Assembly: GCF_000153765.1 (NCBI RefSeq)
Contig: NZ_DS022295.1
Location: 93,828-157,827, forward strand
Length of the DNA: 64,000 nt
DNA from: Mariprofundus ferrooxydans PV-1
GTDB taxonomy: Bacteria > Pseudomonadota > Zetaproteobacteria > Mariprofundales > Mariprofundaceae
Reading direction: 5' to 3'
How positions within the stretch are numbered: position 1 is the first letter of the stretch; each line of letters opens with the position of its first letter. The position numbers and the translations under genes are program-made. This document shows positions 1 to 8,412 of this stretch, one piece after another. The notes beneath the pieces are model-generated. The model was not told where the DNA came from. It did not search any database and saw only the letters and a list, made by a program, of their open reading frames with translations.

Positions 1-1215
1 CGCGATATCGACCCGTTTTATGAGTTCTGTCCACGTTCTGGTGCTGGTTGCACAGGTTATACACTACACAGATGTACCGGTCAGGATTATAACCGTTGTC
101 CGCGTCAGGTTGCCCAGCGCGCCCTGAGCTATATCCGTTCGGCCGGTATTGCAGATACCGCATACTTTGGTCCTGAGCTGGAATTCTTCATTTTTGACGG
201 TGTAAGATTCAGTAACGAGATGGGCTCTTGTGGCTACCAGATCGAGTCCGAGGAAGCGGCCTGGAACTCGAACAAGAATTTTGCCGATTCTTCCGAAGGC
301 ATGATGCGCAATTCCGGCCACCGTCCGCGCGTCAAGGGTGGCTACTTCCCGGTTCCTCCGGTCGATTCACTGCATGAAATTCGCAGTGACATGATGCTGG
401 TTATGGCTGATCTGGGCGTCCACATGGAAGCTCACCATCATGAAGTTGCAACTGCCGGTCAGTGCGAGCTGGCGATGAAGTTTGCTGAGCTGATCCAGAA
501 GGCGGATGAGGTTCAGTGGTACAAGTATGTGATACACAATGTCGCTCACGCGCATGGTAAAACCGCAACGTTTATGCCTAAGCCTATCTACGGTGACAAC
601 GGTACCGCGATGCATGTACATCAGTCTCTGTGGCTCAATGGCAAGAATCTGTTTGCCGGCGACAAGTATGCGAACCTGTCTCAGGAAGCGCTCTACTATA
701 TTGGTGGTATCATCAAACATGCCAAGGCATTGAATGCGATGACCAATGCTTCTACCAACTCCTATAAGCGTCTGGTGCCGGGCTTTGAAGCTCCGGTAAT
801 GCTGGCCTACTCAAATCGTAACCGTTCCGCTTCCATCCGTATTCCGGTGGTTAACTCCGATCCGGCTCGCCGTATCGAAGTACGCTTCCCTGACTGCACT
901 GCTAACCCGTATCTGGCATTTACCGCCATGATGCTGGCCGGCCTGGATGGTATCGCCAACAAGATCGATCCGGGTGAAGCTGCAGACAAGAACCTGTACG
1001 ACCTGCCGCCGGAAGAGGGTAAGAAGATCCCGACTGTTTGTGGCTCTCTGGAAGAGGCTCTGAAAGCACTGGATGCAGATCGCGACTTCCTGAAAGTCGG
1101 CGGTGTCATGGATGACGACATGATTGATGCCTACATCGAGTTGAAGATGGAAGAACTCAACGAAGTACGTATGCGTCCGCACCCGAAGGAGTTCGAACTG
1201 TACTACTCCTGCTAA
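1..1215 (+). CDS. glnA: Glutamine synthetase type I, 5' truncated by window edge
   Basis: Makes glutamine from glutamate, ammonia and ATP as a cytoplasmic dodecamer, the entry point of ammonium assimilation. The window holds about 404 C-terminal residues of a family usually near 469. Visible are the [10 protein letters not shown] strand, the metal/ATP-site stretch around [11 protein letters not shown], and the C-terminal end PKEFELYYS. The [10 protein letters not shown] loop carries the Tyr (codon 997-999) that adenylyltransferase modifies, which fits the glnE gene immediately downstream. The frame is open from base 1, but residues 9-25 of the fragment do not look like GS. Reading +1 between about 29 and 75 gives a better family match (VLVLV..VIH), so two compensating indels, real or sequencing-derived, are likely there. 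A strong terminator follows the stop. Confidence 0.96.
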   Translation, partial: RDIDPFYEFCPRSGAGCTGYTLHRCTGQDYNRCPRQVAQRALSYIRSAGIADTAYFGPELEFFIFDGVRFSNEMGSCGYQIESEEAAWNSNKNFADSSEGMMRNSGHRPRVKGGYFPVPPVDSLHEIRSDMMLVMADLGVHMEAHHHEVATAGQCELAMKFAELIQKADEVQWYKYVIHNVAHAHGKTATFMPKPIYGDNGTAMHVHQSLWLNGKNLFAGDKYANLSQEALYYIGGIIKHAKALNAMTNASTNSYKRLVPGFEAPVMLAYSNRNRSASIRIPVVNSDPARRIEVRFPDCTANPYLAFTAMMLAGLDGIANKIDPGEAADKNLYDLPPEEGKKIPTVCGSLEEALKALDADRDFLKVGGVMDDDMIDAYIELKMEELNEVRMRPHPKEFELYYSC

Positions 1216-1237
1216 TTGTTGCAGAAGCTGTTATACA

Positions 1238-1266
1238 GAAAGGCCGCCCATTGGGCGGCCTTTTTT
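1238..1266 (+). terminator. Rho-independent terminator of glnA
   Basis: An 11-12 bp GC-rich stem (AAAGGCCGCCC / GGGCGGCCTTT, short AT loop) is followed directly by a run of T. It lies 23 nt after the glnA stop and separates glnA from glnE. Confidence 0.92.
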
Positions 1267-1335
1267 GTTGCCCGGAGTGGCGGAATCTGATCGTCACTGC
1301 TGTTCCACGTACGGGAGAACCGGTATAGTTTTCCA

Positions 1336-4068
1336 ATGACCGAGACAACAGACGAGATGCTTAAGTTTATACCGGCACAGCTGCATGCAGATGTGCAAAG
1401 AGTGCTGGAAATATCGCCGCTGTTCTCCACGCTGCTGCGCAACATGACAGGAGGTGAGTATCGCACGCTGTTTGTCGATTCGGAGCATGCCCTGTTGCCT
1501 GATGGCTCTCAGGCATGGATTCCCACCTGTGACAGCAGCGATCTGGTCACATGCATGCGTCATTTGCGTCGCTGTAAAGAGCGTGGCCATCGCCATCTGA
1601 TCTGGTGGGAGCTTGGTTTACACGGTGATATGGATATCTCCTGTCAGTCTATTGCTGATTTTGCCTCCGGACTGCTGGATGAAGCATTGCGTATGGCCTG
1701 CCGTCTGATTGCACCGCGTTACGGCACTTTGGAAGGCGGCAGCTTCTGCGTAATCGGCCTCGGAAAACTGGGCGGACGCGAGCTTAATCTGGGCTCGGAT
1801 GTCGATCCGCTGTTTGTATGGCAGGGCTCGGGCAGTAGTGCGGGAGGGCGTCAGTCCGTGCCGGCGGCGGAATATTATATGTACGTCTCGCGTATGCTGA
1901 TTCGGCTGATGAGCGAGCGCACGGCTGAGGGCATCGTCTGGCCGGTAGACATGCGCTTGCGCCCGGGGGGTGATAGCTCGGCGATTGCCCTGAATCTGGA
2001 TGCGACACTGAGTCATTATCTGGAGTACGGTCAGACATGGGAGCGCGCGATGCTGATCAAGGCGCGACCTGTAGCCGGGGACCTGACGTTGGGGCAGGTG
2101 TTCGTCGACGGCATTGCGCCGTTCATCTATCGCCGCTATCTGGATTATACCACGGTTTCGGCACTGGCCGAGATGAAGCGGCGTATTGATGCTCAGGCGG
2201 GCAGCGGCGGTATCATGCCCGGTTTTGATGTGAAACGCGGCAGGGGTGGTGTTCGCGAGATTGAATTTATCATTCAGTCTCTGCAGATGCTACATGGCGG
2301 CAGAAATGCCGATCTGAGGGTGCAGCCCAGCATGCAGGCCATCGGCCGATTACAGCAGGTCGGGGCGATAGGGGAGTCTGATGTTGCGGACTTAACATCC
2401 GCATACCGCTTTTGGCGGCGGATTGAACATGCGCTTCAGGCCCGCCGTGGCGAGCAGACGCACAAGCTGGGAGAGGATTATGCCGCTTATTTGGCTGAGG
2501 CTACCGGCATTGCGGATATTGAAGTGGCAATGATTCAGCATGCCGCCATTGTCGAGGATGCTTTTCAGCGCTTTGTTAAACCGCTCGGCGAGGCGGAAGA
2601 GATTGAGCATGGCTGGTTGTCGGGTCAGTACAAGGGGCTGGAGGCGCTTACAGAGACGGAGCGTGAGCGCATAGCTCTGGCTCTGACGTATGTGAATGAA
2701 TGCTTGTCGCGAGGTATGTTGCCCGAGCGCAGTCGGGGACAGACAGAGCGAATTCTGACACAGGCTATGCCGCGCTGGCTGGATGATGAAAATGGCGTGA
2801 CGGCTGTGGAGGCATTTGCCGAGCTTATTCACTCGATTTCAGGTCGGGCCACCTGGCTGGATCTGTTGGCAACACATCAGGGTGCGCTCGATTGGCTGAC
2901 CGGCGTACTTTCTGCCAGTCGCTATCTGGCAGATCATATTGTTAAAGACCCGTCGTGGCTGGAGTGGCCGTTGATGGTAGAGCACAGCGACGCGGATATT
3001 CGCGATCTCTGTACGCAACTGAATCAGCTCTCCGGTTTTGATGATGTAGAGCAGGTACTGGCCGATATCGGTCGAGGAGTGGATAGGGCGCGACTGCTTT
3101 CGGCACTGGCTGTGGATGCACACACGGCCGATGCGATGACGATCGGTGGGTGGCTGGCCGATATTGCCGATGCCGCAACGCAGGCCGTGCTGCGGCTCTG
3201 CCTGCATGAAATGGGCCTGCCGGCTGATTTCCCTTTTGTGGCGCTGGCCATGGGTAAACACGGCAGTCGGGAAATGGGAATGGTATCCGATCTCGATATG
3301 GTATTTGTGCTGGTGCATGACGACCCATCACAGATGCTGGGACGGCGCAGCGTTGGTGAACATGGTCAGCGTATAGGGCGTCGCATGATCCAGTACCTCA
3401 CCGGTAAACCACCCTTTGGCGCCGGTTTTGAATTTGATGCGCGGCTGCGACCCTCCGGCAGTTCCGGCGTTCTGGTAACCAGTATCACCGGCTTTCGTGC
3501 CTATCAATTTCATGATGCCCAGACATGGGAGCATCAGGCGTTGTGCCGCGCGCGCGCGGTGGCAGGACCGATTGCTGCGTGTGCTGCTGTTGAAGAGGTC
3601 GTTTCGTCTGTGCTGAGCCAGCCTCGTGATGCAGCCGATCTTGCTGCCGATGTGCTGCAAATGCGTGCGAAGATGCTGGAGCATCTGGCCAGCAAATCGG
3701 ATGCTGTTATTGACCTTAAACATGATGCCGGCGGCTTGGTGGATATAGAGTTTCTCGCCCAGTATGCGCGCCTGGCCTTTGGCGGCGGGGGCAGGAAAGT
3801 TGTAGATATATTGAATCACCTTCCGGATTCCGCACCGGATGCATGGCACAGAGAGGCATCTGCGCTGGCGGAGACCTATCTGGATTATCGTCAGATGGAG
3901 AATGCCCTGCGGGTCGAGTTATGGCGATCCATCGGTGAGCTACCGAGCGATGCGGGAGCTACCGAGTGGGAGAGTCTGCGCCGCCATGCCGGCATCTGCA
4001 CACCGGCCGCATTACGCTCGCGGATGCAGCAGGTTCAACGTATATTTCATGTGCTGCTCACACATTAG
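1336..4068 (+). CDS. glnE: Glutamine synthetase adenylyltransferase/deadenylase (bifunctional)
   Basis: Adds or removes AMP on the regulatory Tyr of glutamine synthetase in response to PII and glutamine. The 910 residues agree with the usual 940-950. Both nucleotidyltransferase domains are present: the first motif GLGKLGGRELN followed by GSDVD at about residues 141-157 (deadenylylation half), and a second AMGKHGSREMG followed by SDLD at about 638-654 (adenylylation half). Each retains the paired Asp of the metal site. The ATG at 1336 gives the family N-terminus, but only a weak ribosome site is seen. It sits behind the glnA terminator, so it probably has its own weak promoter. Its target glnA is directly upstream and a PII gene lies at 52.5 kb. 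Confidence 0.96.
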   Translation: MTETTDEMLKFIPAQLHADVQRVLEISPLFSTLLRNMTGGEYRTLFVDSEHALLPDGSQAWIPTCDSSDLVTCMRHLRRCKERGHRHLIWWELGLHGDMDISCQSIADFASGLLDEALRMACRLIAPRYGTLEGGSFCVIGLGKLGGRELNLGSDVDPLFVWQGSGSSAGGRQSVPAAEYYMYVSRMLIRLMSERTAEGIVWPVDMRLRPGGDSSAIALNLDATLSHYLEYGQTWERAMLIKARPVAGDLTLGQVFVDGIAPFIYRRYLDYTTVSALAEMKRRIDAQAGSGGIMPGFDVKRGRGGVREIEFIIQSLQMLHGGRNADLRVQPSMQAIGRLQQVGAIGESDVADLTSAYRFWRRIEHALQARRGEQTHKLGEDYAAYLAEATGIADIEVAMIQHAAIVEDAFQRFVKPLGEAEEIEHGWLSGQYKGLEALTETERERIALALTYVNECLSRGMLPERSRGQTERILTQAMPRWLDDENGVTAVEAFAELIHSISGRATWLDLLATHQGALDWLTGVLSASRYLADHIVKDPSWLEWPLMVEHSDADIRDLCTQLNQLSGFDDVEQVLADIGRGVDRARLLSALAVDAHTADAMTIGGWLADIADAATQAVLRLCLHEMGLPADFPFVALAMGKHGSREMGMVSDLDMVFVLVHDDPSQMLGRRSVGEHGQRIGRRMIQYLTGKPPFGAGFEFDARLRPSGSSGVLVTSITGFRAYQFHDAQTWEHQALCRARAVAGPIAACAAVEEVVSSVLSQPRDAADLAADVLQMRAKMLEHLASKSDAVIDLKHDAGGLVDIEFLAQYARLAFGGGGRKVVDILNHLPDSAPDAWHREASALAETYLDYRQMENALRVELWRSIGELPSDAGATEWESLRRHAGICTPAALRSRMQQVQRIFHVLLTH

Positions 4069-4173
4069 CCGGGATGGAAGCTGGTGATTTCCTTGGCAGG
4101 GGATACCGGACGGGAGTAGGTTGCCAGCTCATGGCTAAGGCTTGTTTATAATCTCCTGCGGTATGCCGCAATC

Positions 4174-6171
4174 ATGGATGTGAATGTAATGAACGACCAA
4201 AGCATGCAAGATGTTTCACCTGATTTTCTGTCGGCGCTGAACCTGCAGGAAGACGCGCCAGACCCGTGTATCATTGTGGTGTTCGGTGCCTCGGGCGATC
4301 TGACCAAGCGGCTGTTGATACCCTCCCTGTTCAACCTCTACTGCGATGGATTGTTGCCGGATTTTTTTGCCATTCTCGGCATGGCTATGGACGATTATAC
4401 TACAGAATCGTTCCGGGTCAGGATGAGCACCGATGTACAAAAGTATTCCCGCCAGGAGCAGTTTGATGAGACGGCCTGGGCGAATTTCTGTGACAGGATT
4501 CATTATCTGCAGGCCCGTTTTGATGATGCGGATGCATTTGTTCAGCTGAAGGCATTGTTACAGACGCTCGATACCCGCTACAGCACCGACAGTAACGTGC
4601 TGTTTTATATGGCCACGCCTCCTGCCGTATTCGGCATGATCTCTTCAGGGCTTGAGTCGATTGGCATGAATGCGGAAAATGAAGGCTGGCGTCGCATTAT
4701 TGTTGAAAAGCCGTTCGGCATGGATCTCTCCTCTGCGTTGTCGCTCAATGAAGAAATTCTGTCCTACTGGAAAGAGCAGCAGGTTTACCGGATTGACCAC
4801 TATCTGGGCAAGGAGACGGTACAGAATCTGCTCGCTTTTCGTTTTGCCAACGGCATGTTCGAGCCGTTGTGGAACCGTACCCATATCGATCATATTCAGA
4901 TCACGGCCACCGAACAGGTTGGCGTGGAGTGGCGTGGTGGATATTATGATAAATCGGGTGTGATGCGGGATATGATTCAAAATCATCTGTTTCAGATGAT
5001 GGCCTACTTGTGCATGGAACCGCCGACTACGTTTGATCCTGAAGCGATTCGCAATGAGAAATATAAACTGCTCAGTGCCGTGCGTATCCTGAAACCGGAA
5101 GAGGTTCGCTATCATGCAGTGCGTGGTCAGTATGATGAGGGAGTAAATCTCGATGGATCTCCGGCCAAGGCCTACCGGGATGAGCATCTGGTTGATCCCC
5201 ACTCCAATACGGAAACCTATGCGGCGCTGAAACTGCGCATCGACAACTGGCGCTGGCATGGTGTGCCTGTATTTTTGCGGTCGGGCAAGGGTTTGCGCAC
5301 CAAATCAACCGAGATTGTCGTGCAGTTTCGCCGCGCTCCCGAGTTCACCTTTCGCGGGACACCGGCCTCCAGTCAACTCGAAGCCAATCAGCTGATTTTC
5401 CGTATCCAGCCTAATGAAGGTATTGAGATCCGTTTTCTGGCCAAGCGACCGGGTCCGTCGATGCATATGCGCAAGGTCAATATGAACTTCGAATATGACG
5501 AGGCATTCTCCGCCCATCCTGGTACCGGTTACGAAACCATGTTGTACGACTGCATGCGTGGCGATGCATCGCTGTTTTCACGCTCTGATCTGGTCGAAAC
5601 TTCCTGGCGGATTGTTCAGCCTGTGCTGGATGTATGGGGCGAGGAGAGGGCGCGTGACTTCCCCAATTACCCGTTCGGCTCATGGGGGCCGAAGGCCGCC
5701 TTCAGTTTGCCTTCCCCCGATCACAGACGCTGGCTGGCGCGCACGCCTAAACAGGCGCTGGAGCGCGTACCGATGTTTGAGGGTAGTAGTAAGACCATGA
5801 TCAATGCCTTCGCGATGATGCTCAAACCGGTGGTCTTTAATGCAGGCGACGAGATCGCCCGATTGGGTACCGAAGGGCGGGAGTTGTATATTATCGAGAT
5901 GGGCAGCGTGGATGTTATTGACCCGGAAGGTAATGTCGTGACAACGCTTAGCGGCGGCCAGGTGTTCGGCGAATTGAGTTTGCTGGTAACCAAGGAGCGT
6001 CGGGCATCGGTGCGTGCGGTGACTTATTGCGCATTGTATATGATGGAGAAACGAGATTTTTGTAAAGTGCTGATGGACAGACCTCACTTTGCTCAGAAGC
6101 TCATGCAGGTGGCGCGTGAGCGCTATAACGTGATCGTTGATGCCCATGAATGGCTGGATTCAGAGGGCTAA
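4174..6171 (+). CDS. zwf: Glucose-6-phosphate dehydrogenase fused to a cyclic-nucleotide-binding domain
   Basis: Oxidises glucose-6-phosphate to 6-phosphogluconolactone with NAD(P)+, the first step of the oxidative pentose-phosphate pathway. Residues about 27-510 form a full G6PDH: dinucleotide-binding GASGDLTKR near 38-46, EKPFG, and the active-site RIDHYLGKE near 206-214. At 665 residues it is about 170 longer than the usual enzyme. The extra C-terminus (about 540-655) is a Crp/PKA-type cNMP-binding fold with the phosphate-binding cassette residues intact (FGELSLL followed by RRASVRA). No helix-turn-helix follows. This suggests allosteric control of the enzyme by a cyclic nucleotide or similar ligand (inference). 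gnd and pgl follow, so the three first pathway steps are clustered. No clear ribosome site is seen; ATG 4189 is an alternative start. Confidence 0.95.
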   Translation: MDVNVMNDQSMQDVSPDFLSALNLQEDAPDPCIIVVFGASGDLTKRLLIPSLFNLYCDGLLPDFFAILGMAMDDYTTESFRVRMSTDVQKYSRQEQFDETAWANFCDRIHYLQARFDDADAFVQLKALLQTLDTRYSTDSNVLFYMATPPAVFGMISSGLESIGMNAENEGWRRIIVEKPFGMDLSSALSLNEEILSYWKEQQVYRIDHYLGKETVQNLLAFRFANGMFEPLWNRTHIDHIQITATEQVGVEWRGGYYDKSGVMRDMIQNHLFQMMAYLCMEPPTTFDPEAIRNEKYKLLSAVRILKPEEVRYHAVRGQYDEGVNLDGSPAKAYRDEHLVDPHSNTETYAALKLRIDNWRWHGVPVFLRSGKGLRTKSTEIVVQFRRAPEFTFRGTPASSQLEANQLIFRIQPNEGIEIRFLAKRPGPSMHMRKVNMNFEYDEAFSAHPGTGYETMLYDCMRGDASLFSRSDLVETSWRIVQPVLDVWGEERARDFPNYPFGSWGPKAAFSLPSPDHRRWLARTPKQALERVPMFEGSSKTMINAFAMMLKPVVFNAGDEIARLGTEGRELYIIEMGSVDVIDPEGNVVTTLSGGQVFGELSLLVTKERRASVRAVTYCALYMMEKRDFCKVLMDRPHFAQKLMQVARERYNVIVDAHEWLDSEG

Positions 6172-6280
6172 ACGAGAAAACTGGTCACCACAAAGAGCGC
6201 AGGGCACAGAGGAAAAATAAAGGGTTTGAGCGAGTTAAGCTGAGGGCTTGTCGCATCACTGAAGTAGAGGAGAAACAATT

Positions 6281-7204
6281 ATGAAACTGGCAATGATTGG
6301 GTTGGGTCGCATGGGCGGCAATATGGTAAAGCGACTGGCTGGCGGCGGCCATGACGTGGTGGCCTATGATGTGGATGCGGCTCCGGGCGCTGCACTGGCA
6401 GCTGAATTTGATTCAGTCAGCGCAGCAAACGATCTGCAGGATATGATTGCGCAGTTGTCGGCTCCGCGCGTGGTCTGGGTGATGGTGCCGCACCAGTTTG
6501 TCGACAGCACGATTGCAGCCTTGCTGGATGCCGGTATGGAAGCGGGTGATTTGATTATCGATGGAGGCAACTCCAACTACAAGGATGGTCAGCGCCGCGG
6601 GTGCGAACTGGCTGAGCAGGGAATCCTGTTTGCCGACTGCGGCACCTCCGGCGGTGTGTGGGGGCTGAAGAACGGATACAGCCTGATGATTGGCGGCGCC
6701 GATGCAGCGATTGCTCTGATCGCGCCGGCGCTGACAACATTGGCCTCGAATGACGGCAAGGGGTGGGGACATGTTGGTCCGGTCGGTGCGGGTCACTTCG
6801 TCAAGATGGTTCATAACGGTATTGAGTACGGCATGATGCAGGCGTTTGCCGAAGGCTTCGAGCTGATGAAAGCCAAAGATGAATTCGATCTGGATATGCA
6901 TCAGATCTCCCGCGTCTGGCAGCATGGTTCCGTAGTCAGCTCATGGCTGCTGGATCTGACCGGAGATGCGCTGGAGCAGGATGGGGATCTCTCTTCCCTC
7001 TCCGACTGGATGGATGATTCAGGTGAAGGGCGCTGGACGGTCAATGAGTCGATCGATCTGGGTATCCCGACACCTGTGCTGACGCTGGCCCTGCAGATGC
7101 GTTTTCGCAGCCGTGAAAAAGATGCGTTTGCCGGCAAGATCGTCAATGCGATGCGTGCCGGTTTCGGCGGTCATCCCATCCGACCTGTGAGCCAGGATGA
7201 GTAG
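6281..7204 (+). CDS. gnd: 6-phosphogluconate dehydrogenase, decarboxylating, short type
   Basis: Converts 6-phosphogluconate to ribulose-5-phosphate and CO2. At 307 residues it belongs to the short family (about 300 residues, often NAD-preferring) rather than the 470-residue NADP enzyme. The Rossmann motif GLGRMGGN lies at residues 7-14, DGGNSNYKD near 92-100, and the catalytic-site stretch GHFVKMVHNGIEYG near 169-182. A good ribosome site (GAGGAG) precedes the ATG. The stop codon overlaps the first base of the pgl start by one nucleotide, so the two are co-translated. The 109 nt upstream contain a CACCACAAAGAGCGCAGGGC stretch of the kind seen as dispersed intergenic sequence. Confidence 0.95.
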   Translation: MKLAMIGLGRMGGNMVKRLAGGGHDVVAYDVDAAPGAALAAEFDSVSAANDLQDMIAQLSAPRVVWVMVPHQFVDSTIAALLDAGMEAGDLIIDGGNSNYKDGQRRGCELAEQGILFADCGTSGGVWGLKNGYSLMIGGADAAIALIAPALTTLASNDGKGWGHVGPVGAGHFVKMVHNGIEYGMMQAFAEGFELMKAKDEFDLDMHQISRVWQHGSVVSSWLLDLTGDALEQDGDLSSLSDWMDDSGEGRWTVNESIDLGIPTPVLTLALQMRFRSREKDAFAGKIVNAMRAGFGGHPIRPVSQDE

Positions 7205-7875
7205 TGTCTGAAAAACTATTCGATAACGCGGAAGCTTTGGCCGGATACGCTGCCACGCGGGTGGCTGAACTCTGTCGTGATGCAGTGTCGGAAAACGGTG
7301 TTTGCCATCTGGTACTGGCCGGCGGTTCGACACCGAAACGCTGTTATGAGTTGCTGCGTGAGATGAAGCTGCCGTGGGGCTCGCTGCATATCTGGTTCGG
7401 CGATGAGCGATGTCTGCCGATTGGCGATGCCGAGCGTAATGACACAATGGCCGATGTAGCACTGCTGGCCCATGTGCCGGTGCCGCCTGATCATATACAC
7501 CGTATGGCTGCAGAGCTCGGGCCGGAAGCCGCAGCTGCGCAGTATGCAGAGATGCTGGCTGCTGCGCCGGTGATGGATATTGTACTACTCGGTATGGGCG
7601 AAGACGGGCATACGGCCAGCCTGTTTCCGGATAATCCCGCCCTGCAGGATGAGCGGTTGGCAGTGCCGGTGTTTGATTCCCCCAAACCACCGCCTGAGCG
7701 TGTCAGTATGGGATATGGCGTACTCAACGGAGCAAGTCACCGTCTGATTCTGGTGGCAGGCACAGGCAAGGCCGATGCGCTGGCTCGCATACGGGCAGGG
7801 GAGACGCTGCCGATTGCCGTTATTGCCGAGGGCGAGTGGCTGATTGATCGCGATGCCATGATGAGTATGGTTTGA
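7204..7875 (+). CDS. pgl: 6-phosphogluconolactonase (DevB/Pgl type)
   Basis: Hydrolyses 6-phosphogluconolactone to 6-phosphogluconate, closing the zwf-pgl-gnd set. The 223 residues match the NagB/Pgl-like family: LAGGSTPKRCYELL near residues 36-49, WFGDERCLP near 60-68, and GMGEDGHTASLFP near 131-143, which holds the catalytic Asp/His. Translation starts at GTG 7204, overlapping the gnd TAG by one base, so it depends on coupling rather than on its own ribosome site. The gene ends before a convergent tRNA cluster. Confidence 0.94.
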   Translation: MSEKLFDNAEALAGYAATRVAELCRDAVSENGVCHLVLAGGSTPKRCYELLREMKLPWGSLHIWFGDERCLPIGDAERNDTMADVALLAHVPVPPDHIHRMAAELGPEAAAAQYAEMLAAAPVMDIVLLGMGEDGHTASLFPDNPALQDERLAVPVFDSPKPPPERVSMGYGVLNGASHRLILVAGTGKADALARIRAGETLPIAVIAEGEWLIDRDAMMSMV

Positions 7876-7894
7876 TATCAGTCAGATGAGCAAT

Positions 7895-7920
7895 AAAAAA
7901 GGGACCCGGAAGGGTCCCTA
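7895..7920 (-). terminator. Terminator downstream of tRNA-Gly
   Basis: A GGGACCC/GGGTCCC stem with short loop. Read on the minus strand it is followed by a T-rich tail (six T), so it fits the end of the minus-strand tRNA unit. On the plus strand the tail TATTATC is poor, though it may also help end pgl transcripts. Confidence 0.75.
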
Positions 7921-7925
7921 TTATC

Positions 7926-8001
7926 TGGAGCGGGTAACCGGGCTCGAACCGGTGACCTCGACCTTGGCAAGGTCGCGCTCTACCAACTGAGCTATACCCG
8001 C
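7926..8001 (-). tRNA. tRNA-Gly (anticodon GCC)
   Basis: The 76 nt fold as a cloverleaf: acceptor GCGGGTA/TACCCGC, D arm with AGCTCAGTTGGTAGAG, anticodon loop TTGCCAA (GCC), and T arm GGTTCGAACC. The 3' CCA is encoded. It is identical to the copy at 8204-8279. Confidence 0.97.
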
Positions 8002-8080
8002 AAATGGTTCAATAAGTCTTGCAGACTGCCATTTTTGTTCCTGCGTAGTTTCAGCGCCAGACTATATAATGAGAAATGGT

Positions 8081-8155
8081 TGGAGGCAGGGGCGAGAATC
8101 GAACTCGCGAATAAAGGATTTGCAGTCCTCCGCCGTACCACTGAGCCACCCTGCC
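8081..8155 (-). tRNA. tRNA-Cys (anticodon GCA)
   Basis: The 75 nt cloverleaf has acceptor GGCAGGG/CCCTGCC, anticodon loop with GCA, T arm GAGTTCGATTCTC, the U73 discriminator typical of Cys, and an encoded CCA end. It lies between two tRNA-Gly copies on the same strand. Confidence 0.97.
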
Positions 8156-8171
8156 ATGCACCATTTCAAGT

Positions 8172-8200
8172 TAAAAAAGGGGGCTCTTAAGCCCCCTTTT
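8172..8200 (-). terminator. Terminator between tRNA-Gly and tRNA-Cys
   Basis: An 11 bp stem (AAAAGGGGGCT / AGCCCCCTTTT). On the minus strand it is followed by T6. It suggests that the upstream tRNA-Gly copy (8204-8279) can end separately from tRNA-Cys. Confidence 0.85.
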
Positions 8201-8203
8201 GTC

Positions 8204-8279
8204 TGGAGCGGGTAACCGGGCTCGAACCGGTGACCTCGACCTTGGCAAGGTCGCGCTCTACCAACTGAGCTATACCCGC
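8204..8279 (-). tRNA. tRNA-Gly (anticodon GCC), second copy
   Basis: Base-for-base copy of the tRNA-Gly at 7926-8001, including the encoded CCA and a few flanking bases on the 3' side. Its own terminator follows at 8172-8200. Confidence 0.97.
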
Positions 8280-8412
8280 GGAACGGGGCGAATCATGCCA
8301 AGCGACAGGCCACTGTCAAGCTCTTTTGATCTGATGTTTTTGGGTATGCGAATGAAATAGATTCTGTCATACTACGTCTGAGATATACAAAACTGCCCAA
8401 GAGGGGATGCGC

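Noticed and set aside
6182-6240. CACCACAAAGAGCGCAGGGCACAGAGG as a possible mobile repeat.
   Set aside because: It resembles dispersed intergenic sequence, but only one copy occurs here, so nothing can be shown.
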